Source: Tsukamurella paurometabola DSM 20162
GTDB taxonomy: Bacteria > Actinomycetota > Actinomycetes > Mycobacteriales > Mycobacteriaceae
NCBI RefSeq assembly: GCF_000092225.1
Contig: NC_014158.1
Coordinates: 2,728,001 to 2,792,000 of the forward strand
Direction: 5' to 3'
Length of the DNA stretch: 64,000 bases
Shown: positions 56,730 to 64,000 of the stretch, in pieces
How positions within the stretch are numbered: the first letter of the stretch is position 1
Layout of the letters: each line of letters opens with the position of its first letter
Made by a program: the position numbers and the translations under genes
Notes under the pieces: generated by a model
What the model was told of the DNA's origin: nothing
Databases searched by the model: none
Seen by the model: only the letters and a program-made list of their open reading frames with translations

Positions 56730-57114
56730 CGCTGACCTCCCCGACCGCGGGACCGCCCAGGACGCGTCCGTCCTCGGCGCCGAACTTCACGTCGAACATC
56801 ACGTCGTGCCCGCGCACGCGCCGCGCGGCGACCTCGGCGACGATCCGCTCCGGCGTCATCGGGCCGGCGGGCTCGGCGTGCAGGAAGTAGTGCAGCAGGC
56901 AACCGTCGAGGTGCGGTTCGATCCAGAATTCGGAGGTGCCCACCACGGGGCCGTCGACCTTCCAGCGCAGCCCCAGCTCGCCCCGGTCCTCGGTGACGGT
57001 CAGGCGCAGATCCGGAAACCAGCCGCGCCACCGCTGCGCGCCCGCCATCGCGGCGGCCACGGCACTCGGGTGGGCGGCGACGAACGCGACGTCGGCCACT
57101 TGGATGGTGCTCAC
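56722..57114 (-). CDS. SRPBCC-like conserved protein (Rv2186c-like)
   Basis: A 130-aa protein starting STIQVADVAFVAAHPSAVAAAMAG after the GTG at 57114 (a second GTG stands directly before it). Aromatic and acidic residues with a WFPDLRLTVTEDRGELGLRWKV core suggest a helix-grip beta sheet like the next gene. No function known. The leader is short and lacks a ribosome-binding site. First gene of a six-gene minus-strand operon that runs through the ATPase to glk and possibly plsC. Divergent from fadD15, with 166 bp between. Confidence 0.8.
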   Translation of the reverse strand: MSTIQVADVAFVAAHPSAVAAAMAGAQRWRGWFPDLRLTVTEDRGELGLRWKVDGPVVGTSEFWIEPHLDGCLLHYFLHAEPAGPMTPERIVAEVAARRVRGHDVMFDVKFGAEDGRVLGGPAVGEVSGV

Positions 57115-57280
57115 CACACAAGCTTCACACATCCGGCGTCCGGGCGGACGGTGCCGGGTCTGCTTAATCGTGCGAAGGCCGATCTTGGCGGTCGGTCGGG
57201 GCGATGCCAGGGCCGTCCGTCGCCGTTCACGGCCGGTGTAAGGTTCACCACATACCCACCGAATGCGACCCGGAGGATTC

Positions 57281-59086
57281 GTGCGCGAGATATCTGTCCC
57301 CGCCAATTTCACCATCGACCCGGATGCGTCCACGGTGGACGTCGTCTTCGATGCGGCCCGCACCGATCCGCAGAGCGTGCGCGTCAAGCGGTTGGTGGGG
57401 CAGGACTGGAAGCCCGTCACCACGAAGCAATACGCCGATGAGATCCTCGGCGTCGCGAAGGGGCTCATCGCCCAAGGTGTGCAGCCGGGAGACCGCGTCG
57501 CACTGGTCTCCTCGACCCGGTACGAGTGGCCCGTGATCGACTTCGCCATCTGGGCCGTCGGCGCGGTGACGGTGCCCGTGTACGAGACCAGCAGCTCGGG
57601 CCAGATCGATTGGATCCTGCAGGATTCGGACGCCGTGCTGCTCATCATCGAGGGACCGAAGCAGGCCGCCGAGGTGGCCGAGCTCAACGGCAAGCTGCAC
57701 AACGTCAAGCGCGTTCTCCAGATCGACGCCGCCGAGGGTGAGCAGGGCGCCGTGGCCGCGCTCACCGCCGAGGGCGCCGGGGTCACCGAGGAGCAGGTGC
57801 ACGCGGGCCGCGCCGGCGTGAAGGCCGCCGATCTGGCCACCCTGATCTACACCTCGGGCACCACGGGCCGGCCCAAGGGCTGCGAGCTGATGCACTCCAA
57901 CCTCATGAGCGAGGCCGAGGCGATCCTCGCCTCTCCCTTCGGTGAGGCGATCCGGGGTGGCTCGAACGTGATGTTCCTGCCGCTGGCGCACGTGCTCGCG
58001 CGTGCCGTGAACATCGCGTGCTTCAAAGGCGGAGCCGTGGTGGGGCACTTCAACGACACCAAGAACCTGGTGCCGCAGTTCGCCATCTTCAAGCCGACGC
58101 TGATCCTTTCGGTGCCGCGCGTCTTCGAAAAGGTCTACGCCTCGGCCCAGCAGAGCGCCGTGGACGGCGGCAAGGGCAAGATCTTCGACGCCGCCGCGCA
58201 GACCGCGATCGAGTACAGCGAATCGCTTGACAAGGGCGGCCCCGGCCTGGTGCTCAAGGTCAAGCATGCGGTCTTCGACAAACTGGTCTACGGCAAACTC
58301 AAGGCCGCCCTGGGCGGGAACTGCAAGGTCGCGATTTCGGGCGGCGCGCCGCTCGGCGCGCGCCTGGGCCACTTCTTCCGGGGCGTGGGCGTGACCGTCA
58401 TGGAGGGCTACGGCCTCACCGAGTCGACCGCGGCGATCACAGTGAACGTCGAAGGCGCACAGAAGATCGGCACGGTCGGCCGGCCGCTCGCCGGGCAGGG
58501 CGCGAAGATCGCCGAGGACGGCGAGATCTTGCTGCAGGGCTCCGTGGTGTTCCGCGGCTACTGGCGCAATGAGGAGGCCACCAAAGCCGCGCTCGAGGAC
58601 GGCTGGTTCCACACGGGCGACCTGGGTTCGATCGACGAGGACGGTTTCCTGTCCATCACCGGTCGGAAGAAGGAACTGATCGTGACCGCGGGCGGTAAGA
58701 ACGTCTCGCCGGCCGGACTCGAGGACGCGCTGCGTGGCAACCCGCTGATCTCGCAGGCGATGGTGATCGGCGACGCGCAACCGTTCATCGCAGCGCTGAT
58801 CACGATCGACCCGGAAGCCTTCCCGCAGTGGAAGTCCGCGAACGGCAAGCCTGCGTCTGCCAGCGTGGCCGATCTGCGCGAAGATCCCGATCTCAAGGCC
58901 GAGATCGACCGCGCCGTGGCCGTCGCCAACGACACCGTCTCCAAGGCCGAGGCGATCAAGAAGGTACGCATCTTGCCCGAGGACTTCAGCGAGGAGACCG
59001 GCGAGATGACGCCGACCATGAAAGTCAAGCGCAACGTCGTGACGCAGAAGTACGCCGACGATATCGCCGAGATCTACGCGAAGTAG
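57281..59086 (+). CDS. fadD15: Long-chain fatty acyl-CoA synthetase FadD15
   Basis: AMP-forming ligase activating long-chain fatty acids. The 601-aa protein has the ANL P-loop YTSGTTGRPKG, LPLAHVLARAVN, GYGLTESTAAITVN, the A7/A8 region WFHTGDLGSIDEDGFLSITGRKKELIV and a C-terminal catalytic lysine in the TMKVKRNVV region. The GTG at 57281 is preceded by CGGAGGATTC, a strong ribosome-binding site, preferred over the ATG at 57263. Same neighbours as Rv2187 in M. tuberculosis. Confidence 0.93.
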   Translation: MREISVPANFTIDPDASTVDVVFDAARTDPQSVRVKRLVGQDWKPVTTKQYADEILGVAKGLIAQGVQPGDRVALVSSTRYEWPVIDFAIWAVGAVTVPVYETSSSGQIDWILQDSDAVLLIIEGPKQAAEVAELNGKLHNVKRVLQIDAAEGEQGAVAALTAEGAGVTEEQVHAGRAGVKAADLATLIYTSGTTGRPKGCELMHSNLMSEAEAILASPFGEAIRGGSNVMFLPLAHVLARAVNIACFKGGAVVGHFNDTKNLVPQFAIFKPTLILSVPRVFEKVYASAQQSAVDGGKGKIFDAAAQTAIEYSESLDKGGPGLVLKVKHAVFDKLVYGKLKAALGGNCKVAISGGAPLGARLGHFFRGVGVTVMEGYGLTESTAAITVNVEGAQKIGTVGRPLAGQGAKIAEDGEILLQGSVVFRGYWRNEEATKAALEDGWFHTGDLGSIDEDGFLSITGRKKELIVTAGGKNVSPAGLEDALRGNPLISQAMVIGDAQPFIAALITIDPEAFPQWKSANGKPASASVADLREDPDLKAEIDRAVAVANDTVSKAEAIKKVRILPEDFSEETGEMTPTMKVKRNVVTQKYADDIAEIYAK

Positions 59087-59097
59087 TCACACGATCA

Positions 59098-59131
59098 TCT
59101 GCGCCCCATCGGTTTTCCGGTGGGGCGCAGA
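59098..59131. terminator. Bidirectional terminator between fadD15 and pimB
   Basis: A 15-bp stem (TCTGCGCCCCATCGG with its partner, one T-G wobble) closes on a TTTT loop in the 56-bp gap between the convergent stop codons. The symmetry makes it usable from both sides. Confidence 0.85.
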
Positions 59132-59142
59132 CGCTTCTCCGG

Positions 59143-60273
59143 CTAGTACGGGCTCAGCAGGGTCTGCAGGCGGTGGCCGAGGCGGCGCCAGTTGTAGTGC
59201 TCCCCCACCAATTCCCGGCCGCGGGCGCCGAAGGCGGCTGCGCGATCAGGATCGGCGAGCAGGCCCGCGACCGCATCTGCGATCGCGTCGACATCACGTC
59301 CTGGCACGACGTGACCCGACTCGCCCTCCCACACTGTCTCCGGCGCGCCGCCGGAATCGCCCGCCACGACCGGCTTTCCGGTTGCGGAGGCCTCCAGGAA
59401 GACGATGCCGAGACCCTCGACGTCGAGCCCGGCACCGCGGGTACGGCAGGGCATGGCGAAGACGTCCCCGAGATTGTGGTGCGCCGCCAGCTCACCGGCG
59501 GAGACGCCGCCGGTAAAGATCACGGCCTCCTCGACATCGGTGCTGCGAACCAGCTTGTGCAGAGTCTGGGAGTAGGGACCGCCACCGACGATCACCAGTT
59601 TCGCGCCGGGCACCTGCGCCCGGATCTTCGGCAGCGCCCGGATCAACATGTCCTGTCCCTTCCGCGGCACCAGGCGCGAGAGACACAGCACCACGGGCTC
59701 GTCGTCGCCCAGGCCGTACCGGGCACGCAGCTCCGAGCGGGCGGCTGCGTCGGGCTTGAAGACGTCGGTGTCGACGCCGGGCGGCAGGTGTTCCAAGGCG
59801 GCCTGCGCGCCGAAGGCGGCGGCGAACCGGCCCCGCGTGTACTTGCTGACGTACGTGATCACGTCGGTGGTGTCGCCGATCCGGCGCAGACATGCCCGCG
59901 AGGGCGGCAGCATCGACCAGCCCACCTCGTGGCCGTGGGTGCACGCCACGCTGTGCTGCGCACCGGCCGCCTCCAACGGTGCGGCGAGGAGCGCGAGCGG
60001 AGCGGCGGCACCGAACCACACCGTCTCGATGTCATGGCTGCGCACCAGATCCCGGGCGCGGCCGAGCGCATCGGGGCTCGGCACGAGCAGCGAGGTGGGA
60101 TGCCGCACTACCTCGTAGGGCTGCGCTGCGTCGTACTCCTCGCTGCCCTTCCAGCGCGAGGCGTAGACGACGAGCTCATCGGCCGGCAGCTGCGAGACGA
60201 AGGCCTGTAGGTACGTCTGGATGCCGCCGGGGCGGGGCGGGAAGTCATTGGTGACCAGCAGCGTGCGCGGCAT
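59143..60273 (-). CDS. pimB: PIM mannosyltransferase PimB'
   Basis: GDP-mannose-dependent alpha-mannosyltransferase adding the second mannose to phosphatidylinositol monomannoside. The 376-aa GT4 enzyme has the N-terminal loop NDFPPRPGGIQTYL, THGHEVGWSMLP, YVSKYTRGRF, the donor site SRLVPRKGQDMLI, and the EX7E motif in EGLGIVFLEA. Position between fadD15 and an NlpC/P60 gene matches Rv2188c. Start ATG at 60273. Confidence 0.93.
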   Translation of the reverse strand: MPRTLLVTNDFPPRPGGIQTYLQAFVSQLPADELVVYASRWKGSEEYDAAQPYEVVRHPTSLLVPSPDALGRARDLVRSHDIETVWFGAAAPLALLAAPLEAAGAQHSVACTHGHEVGWSMLPPSRACLRRIGDTTDVITYVSKYTRGRFAAAFGAQAALEHLPPGVDTDVFKPDAAARSELRARYGLGDDEPVVLCLSRLVPRKGQDMLIRALPKIRAQVPGAKLVIVGGGPYSQTLHKLVRSTDVEEAVIFTGGVSAGELAAHHNLGDVFAMPCRTRGAGLDVEGLGIVFLEASATGKPVVAGDSGGAPETVWEGESGHVVPGRDVDAIADAVAGLLADPDRAAAFGARGRELVGEHYNWRRLGHRLQTLLSPY

Positions 60274-60332
60274 GGCTCAACCGTACTGGCGGCGTGCCCC
60301 GGGCCGGGGCACGCCCCCGAGTCCGCGCGTCG

Positions 60333-62051
60333 TCAGGGCCGCATCTCGTAGGCACCGTCGTACGCGGCCACCTGTTGCCACACCCGATCGAAGGACTCCT
60401 GATCGGCCACCGGCCGGCGCACCGCGCTCAGTGCCCACTCCTGCTGCGCTGCGGTGGCCGACGACTTGCCGTACAACCCTACGGCGTAGCCGGAGAAATC
60501 GCGGATCAGCACGTCGAAGATGCGGCTGAGCACATCGCGATCAAGATCGGTGAGGGCGGCCTGCTCCAGCACCAGCTGTCCGTAGACCACGAGCGAGAAC
60601 AGGTGCCCGATGTCGAGCACGAAGTCGAGATCCTTGCTCTGTTCGGCATCGGGAGCCGCGGTCTGCAGCAGGGTACGCAGCGCCTGGGCCTGCTCGTAGA
60701 ACACCGCGACGTTCGGGATGTCGAGGCGATCCTCGTAGGGCTGAGTCCAATCGGAAAAACGTACCTTCCCCGCGCCGCCGAGCGGCCCCTGAGCGAAGAA
60801 GAAGGCATCGTCGGCGGCGTCCCGACGCGTGCCGATAGCGGGGTACTCGGCGGGGTTGAGGAGGTAGTTCGGCATGAACTTGAGGATCTGCGCCACGTTC
60901 ACGTGGACGGTGCCCTCCAGCCGTGGCATCCAGCCGATGAATCGGTTCGCCTGGTGGAAGTACGTGTTCTTCTCGTACCCCTTGGCGGCGATCACATCGA
61001 GCAGGAGAGTGACCACCTTCTCCCCCTCGGACGTGACCTTGGACTTGGTGACGGGATTGAACAGCAGGTAGCGGCGGTCCTGCAGGCTGGCGCTGCGGAA
61101 GTAGTCGACGGCGCGGTCACTGAACAGCTTCATGGCCGCCAGCCGGGCGTAGGCGTCGACGAAGTTGCCCCGCACATGACTGAAGTCGGTAACCGGGTGG
61201 CCGTACAGGATCCTGTTGTTGGAGTGCGTGATCGACTCGTAGAACGCGTGCTCGCAGATGCCGATCGCGCCGTGGCAGAGGTTGAACTTGCCGATGTTGA
61301 CGGTGTTGAGGGCAGCAGCGAAAGCCTCCGGACCGGTGTGCAGCACGTCTTCCGGCGCCACCGGATACTCCTCCAGCGCGAAGGTCGAGACGAACATCTG
61401 GGCGTGCACCACGTTGTCGATCAGCCGGTAGTTCGGATGCCGGCTATCGGCGGTGAAGAAGACGTACGCCTCCGGGCCCTCCATATCGGCGCGGCGGCCG
61501 AAGACGGAGACCATCCCGGCGACATTGCCGTTGCCGATGTAGTACTTGGTGCCCGAGGCGGTGAATCCGCCGTCTGCCCCGGGCGTCAGCACCATATCGG
61601 TGTTGTAGACATCGGCACCGTGGGAGCGCTCGGAGAGCCCGAAGGCCATCACTCCACCATCGGCGAGCTGCTGTGCCGCCGTGCGTTTGGCCCCTTCGTT
61701 ATCGCTCATCCAGATCGGCCCGAGGCCGAGGATGGTGACCTGCTCGGCGTACCAGTAGGACAGGCCGTAGAACCCGAAGATCTCGCTCAGCGCGGCATTG
61801 CGGGCTCCGTCCCAACGGCGATTCGGATCGCCGTCGGCGTACGCCGCCGGGGTGAGGAACGTGGCGAACAGCCGCTCGCGCTTTTCGAACTCCAGGAAGT
61901 CCGAGACCCATTCGGCCTCGAGGTCCGCCTGCAGCAGGCGCTCCTTGCCGTACGACTCGAAGAACTCGACCGTGGCCAGCAGCAAGCGCCGCGTCTCGGG
62001 ATCGAAATGGGCGTAGTCGGTCGTGCGAGGATTCATCAGGAGGCTGGACAT
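60333..62051 (-). CDS. Acyl-CoA dehydrogenase/oxidase family protein
   Basis: A 572-aa flavoprotein. The middle section has AFGLSERSHGADVYNTDMVL and TASGTKYYIGNGNVAGMVSVFGR, the acyl-CoA dehydrogenase beta-domain FAD/substrate site, and helical domains on both sides (LFSDRAVDYFRSASLQDRRYLL). At 572 residues it is longer than classical acyl-CoA dehydrogenases (about 390), nearer the long ACAD or acyl-CoA oxidase forms. The catalytic Glu could not be placed. It is separated from pimB by 59 bp in the same direction. From memory it has no counterpart between Rv2188c and Rv2190c. Confidence 0.85.
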   Translation of the reverse strand: MSSLLMNPRTTDYAHFDPETRRLLLATVEFFESYGKERLLQADLEAEWVSDFLEFEKRERLFATFLTPAAYADGDPNRRWDGARNAALSEIFGFYGLSYWYAEQVTILGLGPIWMSDNEGAKRTAAQQLADGGVMAFGLSERSHGADVYNTDMVLTPGADGGFTASGTKYYIGNGNVAGMVSVFGRRADMEGPEAYVFFTADSRHPNYRLIDNVVHAQMFVSTFALEEYPVAPEDVLHTGPEAFAAALNTVNIGKFNLCHGAIGICEHAFYESITHSNNRILYGHPVTDFSHVRGNFVDAYARLAAMKLFSDRAVDYFRSASLQDRRYLLFNPVTKSKVTSEGEKVVTLLLDVIAAKGYEKNTYFHQANRFIGWMPRLEGTVHVNVAQILKFMPNYLLNPAEYPAIGTRRDAADDAFFFAQGPLGGAGKVRFSDWTQPYEDRLDIPNVAVFYEQAQALRTLLQTAAPDAEQSKDLDFVLDIGHLFSLVVYGQLVLEQAALTDLDRDVLSRIFDVLIRDFSGYAVGLYGKSSATAAQQEWALSAVRRPVADQESFDRVWQQVAAYDGAYEMRP

Positions 62052-62094
62052 GCCTCACGGTACCGCGATTGCGATCACGAATCCCCGCGGTCGC

Positions 62095-63141
62095 TCAGAA
62101 GCGCACCGCGGAGTTGTACGGGCCCGCACCGTCGATGGACGTCACCTGGACGGGCACGCCGAAGGTCGACGCGTGGACCACCTTGCCGTCGCCGATGTAC
62201 ATGCCCACGTGGGTCGCCCCGGGGTAGTAGACGATGATGTCGCCCGGCTGCAGGTTCGACCGCGAGACCGGCTGGCCACCGGAGAGCTGGGCCTGCGAGG
62301 TGCGCGGCAGGCTCTTACCCGCCTGCTTGTACGCCCACAGCATGAGACCGGAGCAGTCGAACTGGCCGGGGCCGGAACCGCCCCACGCGTAGGGCATGCC
62401 CACGCGGGTGAGCGCGGCACGGACGGCGACCGCCTCCGAGGAGCTGCCCGGGGGAACCTTGGTCGGGTCCACGGGTACGTTCGGTCCGACGAGGGCACCG
62501 CGCTGCGCCCCGGTGAGCCGGTCGTAGAGGGCCTTGATCCGCGCGATCTCCGCTGCGAGCTGGGCCTTCTTCTTATTCAGGTCGTCGCGCTTACGCTCCG
62601 CGTCCGTCTTCGCGGTGTCGGCGCTCTTCGCGGCCTCAGTGGCACGCTGCTCGGCCGACACGGCGGCGGCTTTGGCCTTCTTGAATCCGTCGATCGTGCT
62701 CACCACGTCGCGGTTGAGGAAGTCGAGCGTGGACATCTGGTCGAGCATCTTCTGCGGTGAATCACTGACCAGGAGGGCGAAGGTGCGATTGGTGCGCGCA
62801 CCCTTGTAATTGGCGCGGACGATCGCATCGACCTGAGGCTGCAGGGCGTCGCGCCGGGCCTGGACTGCGGCTACTTCCCGTTGCGCGGCGGTGACGGTGG
62901 CATCGGCGGCGCGCTTGGCGGCGGTCGCCTTCTCGACATCCTCCTGCGCGCCCTTAGCCGCCTCGTTCGTTCCGGAAGCCTGCTCGGAGAGCTTCTCGTA
63001 CTGCTTGAGAGCCGCGTCCGCATCGTTCGGATCGGCGCCGGCACTACCGCCGACCGCGGCGCCCGCCAGCACGAGCAGAGCCGCGGAGACGGCGAAGCCA
63101 CGCTGGGACGACGCACGGAGAACGGGCGGAATCGAGGGCAC
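62095..63141 (-). CDS. ripC: NlpC/P60 peptidoglycan endopeptidase (RipC-like, Rv2190c)
   Basis: Secreted D,L-endopeptidase that cuts peptidoglycan stems. The 348-aa protein has a signal peptide (cleavage after about residue 35), a long coiled coil (about 40-230) with the PcsB-like form that may contact FtsEX, and a C-terminal NlpC/P60 domain with catalytic Cys in FDCSGL and His in THVGMYIG. GTG start at 63141; AAGGAT stands about ten bases upstream. Order with pimB resembles M. tuberculosis. Confidence 0.92.
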   Translation of the reverse strand: MPSIPPVLRASSQRGFAVSAALLVLAGAAVGGSAGADPNDADAALKQYEKLSEQASGTNEAAKGAQEDVEKATAAKRAADATVTAAQREVAAVQARRDALQPQVDAIVRANYKGARTNRTFALLVSDSPQKMLDQMSTLDFLNRDVVSTIDGFKKAKAAAVSAEQRATEAAKSADTAKTDAERKRDDLNKKKAQLAAEIARIKALYDRLTGAQRGALVGPNVPVDPTKVPPGSSSEAVAVRAALTRVGMPYAWGGSGPGQFDCSGLMLWAYKQAGKSLPRTSQAQLSGGQPVSRSNLQPGDIIVYYPGATHVGMYIGDGKVVHASTFGVPVQVTSIDGAGPYNSAVRF

Positions 63142-63178
63142 GAGCGAAAGGATCCTTCCAGGGATACCGCAGGTCAGA

Positions 63179-63208
63179 GGGCGAGCAGTTGCATGAGCAA
63201 CAGCGCCC
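63179..63208 (-). terminator. Weak hairpin between the two NlpC/P60 genes
   Basis: GGGCG/CGCCC and, inside it, GTTGC/GCAAC around ATGA form an interrupted stem starting eight bases after the stop of the upstream peptidase gene. No T-run; termination is only a possibility. Confidence 0.3.
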
Positions 63209-63216
63209 AGCGTACG

Positions 63217-63915
63217 TCAGTAGCGACGAACAGCGTATACCGACATTTCGTTGAGCGGGCTCACCTTCACCGGGGTGCCGTAGTTCACGGAGTGCACGAC
63301 CTTGCCACTGCCGATGTAGAGCGCTGCATGACTGCCGCCGTTGTAGATCACCACATCGCCGGGCTGCAGATCGGAGACCGGCACGGGGCGACCGCCACCG
63401 AGCTGGCCGTAGCTATCGCGCGGCACATTCATGCCCGCCTGCTTCATGGACCAGTAGACCAGGCCCGAGCAGTCGAACGAGTTCGGGCCGGCCGAACCGT
63501 AGGAGTAGGGCAGTCCGGTGCGCGAGAGCGCCGCCTGCACGACCTTGGCCTTAGCACCACCGGGCTGAACGCCTGCGACGGTGGTGGTCCCCGGCTTCGG
63601 TGCGATCTGCACGCCGGTCACCACGCCCGGGCGGGCGGCGACGTTGTGCTGGGTGGCGGCGCCGGGAACAGCCTTGGGCGCCGGTTTCGCGGCGGGCTTG
63701 GCCTTGACGGCGGGCTTCGCTGTGACGGCGGGCGCCGGGGCGCCGGGGGCAAGCGGCGCGGGAGCCGGAGCACCGGGCACGGCGGGAGCGGGCGCCGCGA
63801 GGGCGGTGGCCGCGGGGGCTGCGAGCGTACCGATGGTCACGGCACCGGCGGCGAGGGCACCGCGCGCGGCGGTGGCACCCTTGCTGGGCTGCGGCTGAAG
63901 ACGGTGTTTCGCCAC
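63217..63915 (-). CDS. NlpC/P60 family secreted peptidase
   Basis: A 232-aa exported protein: basic start, hydrophobic Ala-rich signal region (about 15-40), a linker of about 75 residues made of Ala/Pro/Lys/Val repeats (KPAVKAKPAAKPAPK), then the NlpC/P60 domain with the catalytic Cys in SFDCSGLVYW and His in SHAALYIG. Both catalytic residues are intact, unlike in RipD. The lysine-rich linker may bind the cell wall. GTG start at 63915 with AGGAGA nine bases upstream. Preceded by a c-di-AMP riboswitch. Confidence 0.9.
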   Translation of the reverse strand: MAKHRLQPQPSKGATAARGALAAGAVTIGTLAAPAATALAAPAPAVPGAPAPAPLAPGAPAPAVTAKPAVKAKPAAKPAPKAVPGAATQHNVAARPGVVTGVQIAPKPGTTTVAGVQPGGAKAKVVQAALSRTGLPYSYGSAGPNSFDCSGLVYWSMKQAGMNVPRDSYGQLGGGRPVPVSDLQPGDVVIYNGGSHAALYIGSGKVVHSVNYGTPVKVSPLNEMSVYAVRRY

Positions 63916-63930
63916 GAAGCGATCTCTCCT

Positions 63931-64000
63931 ATGTTTCTTCCCGACCGCCGACCGAGTTAGCTGACGGGTTCGGGCGAGGAAGATGCCCTACGCGGTGTGC
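63931..64000 (-). promoter_or_regulatory. Cyclic-di-AMP (ydaO/yuaA) riboswitch, 3' part
   Basis: On the minus strand, GAACCCGUCAGCUAACUCGG (63973-63954) preceded by GCCC and followed by GGCGGUCGGGAAG matches the conserved 3' core of ydaO-type riboswitches (CCGAAUCCGUCAGCUAACCUCG). It ends just before AGGAGA and the GTG of an NlpC/P60 gene, the commonest actinobacterial target of this riboswitch. The 5' half, including GGGUGAAU-like elements, lies beyond the window edge. High c-di-AMP is expected to turn the gene off. Confidence 0.85.

Overview
The window is GC-rich, gene-dense actinobacterial chromosome. Gene content and order (wag31, sepF, ftsZ with the C-terminal DDLDVPSF motif, pimB', mptA, lppM, pknL, a DUF222/13E12 HNH gene) point to a mycolic-acid bacterium of the Mycobacteriales. 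Tsukamurella or a close relative is my best guess, made from memory of gene order and not from a database search. From memory, two blocks that are separate in Mycobacterium tuberculosis lie side by side here: Rv1536-Rv1540 (ileS, dinX, ansA, lspA, Rv1540) and Rv2144c-Rv2190c (wag31 to ripC).

Layout. Bases 1-9.2 kb hold an anchored hypothetical protein, an RluD-type pseudouridine synthase, lspA, two lipoproteins (one MTB12-like), asparaginase, two small proteins of unknown role, a frameshifted 13E12/HNH gene and dinB. ileS (9.1-12.3 kb) is preceded by a well-preserved isoleucine T-box leader. From 12.5 to 33.0 kb, all on the minus strand, lies the division and cell-wall cluster, transcribed mraZ-rsmH-ftsL-pbpB-murE-murF-mraY-murD-ftsW-murG-murC-ftsQ-ftsZ-pgeF-yggS-sepF-yggT-wag31-(Rv2144c-like). 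Most junctions from rsmH to ftsQ are 4-bp ATGA or GTGA overlaps. A 779-bp gene-free region upstream of mraZ carries a textbook 10-bp-period MraZ box, a second G-rich array in the opposite orientation, two hairpins and the terminator of a DUF3040 gene.

From 33.8 to 45.9 kb come DUF3040, a HEPN-like protein, a GNAT/FAD-oxidoreductase/lppM operon behind a candidate LexA box, metF, a polyprenyl synthase, a four-gene siderophore ABC importer that sits between idsA2 and mptA, the mannosyltransferase mptA, an Rv2175c-like DNA-binding protein and the PASTA kinase pknL. From 48 to 64 kb come a small alarmone synthetase, prpE, aroG, RNase AS, plsC, a ROK glucokinase, the Rv2183c-Rv2186c-like cluster (with an ArsA-like ATPase whose P-loop is degenerate), fadD15, pimB', an acyl-CoA dehydrogenase and two NlpC/P60 peptidases. 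The last peptidase is preceded by the 3' half of a c-di-AMP (ydaO-type) riboswitch cut by the window edge.

Functionally the window is dominated by envelope biogenesis: lipid II synthesis (Mur, MraY, MurG), septal synthesis (FtsW, PbpB, FtsQ, FtsL), its scaffold (FtsZ, SepF, Wag31), phosphoinositol mannoside and lipomannan synthesis (PimB', MptA), polyprenyl supply and peptidoglycan hydrolases. Several regulatory layers are visible: T-box, c-di-AMP riboswitch, MraZ box, Ser/Thr kinase and alarmone synthetase. I saw no tRNA, rRNA, CRISPR array, insertion sequence or prophage. The only mobile-like element is the broken 13E12 gene.
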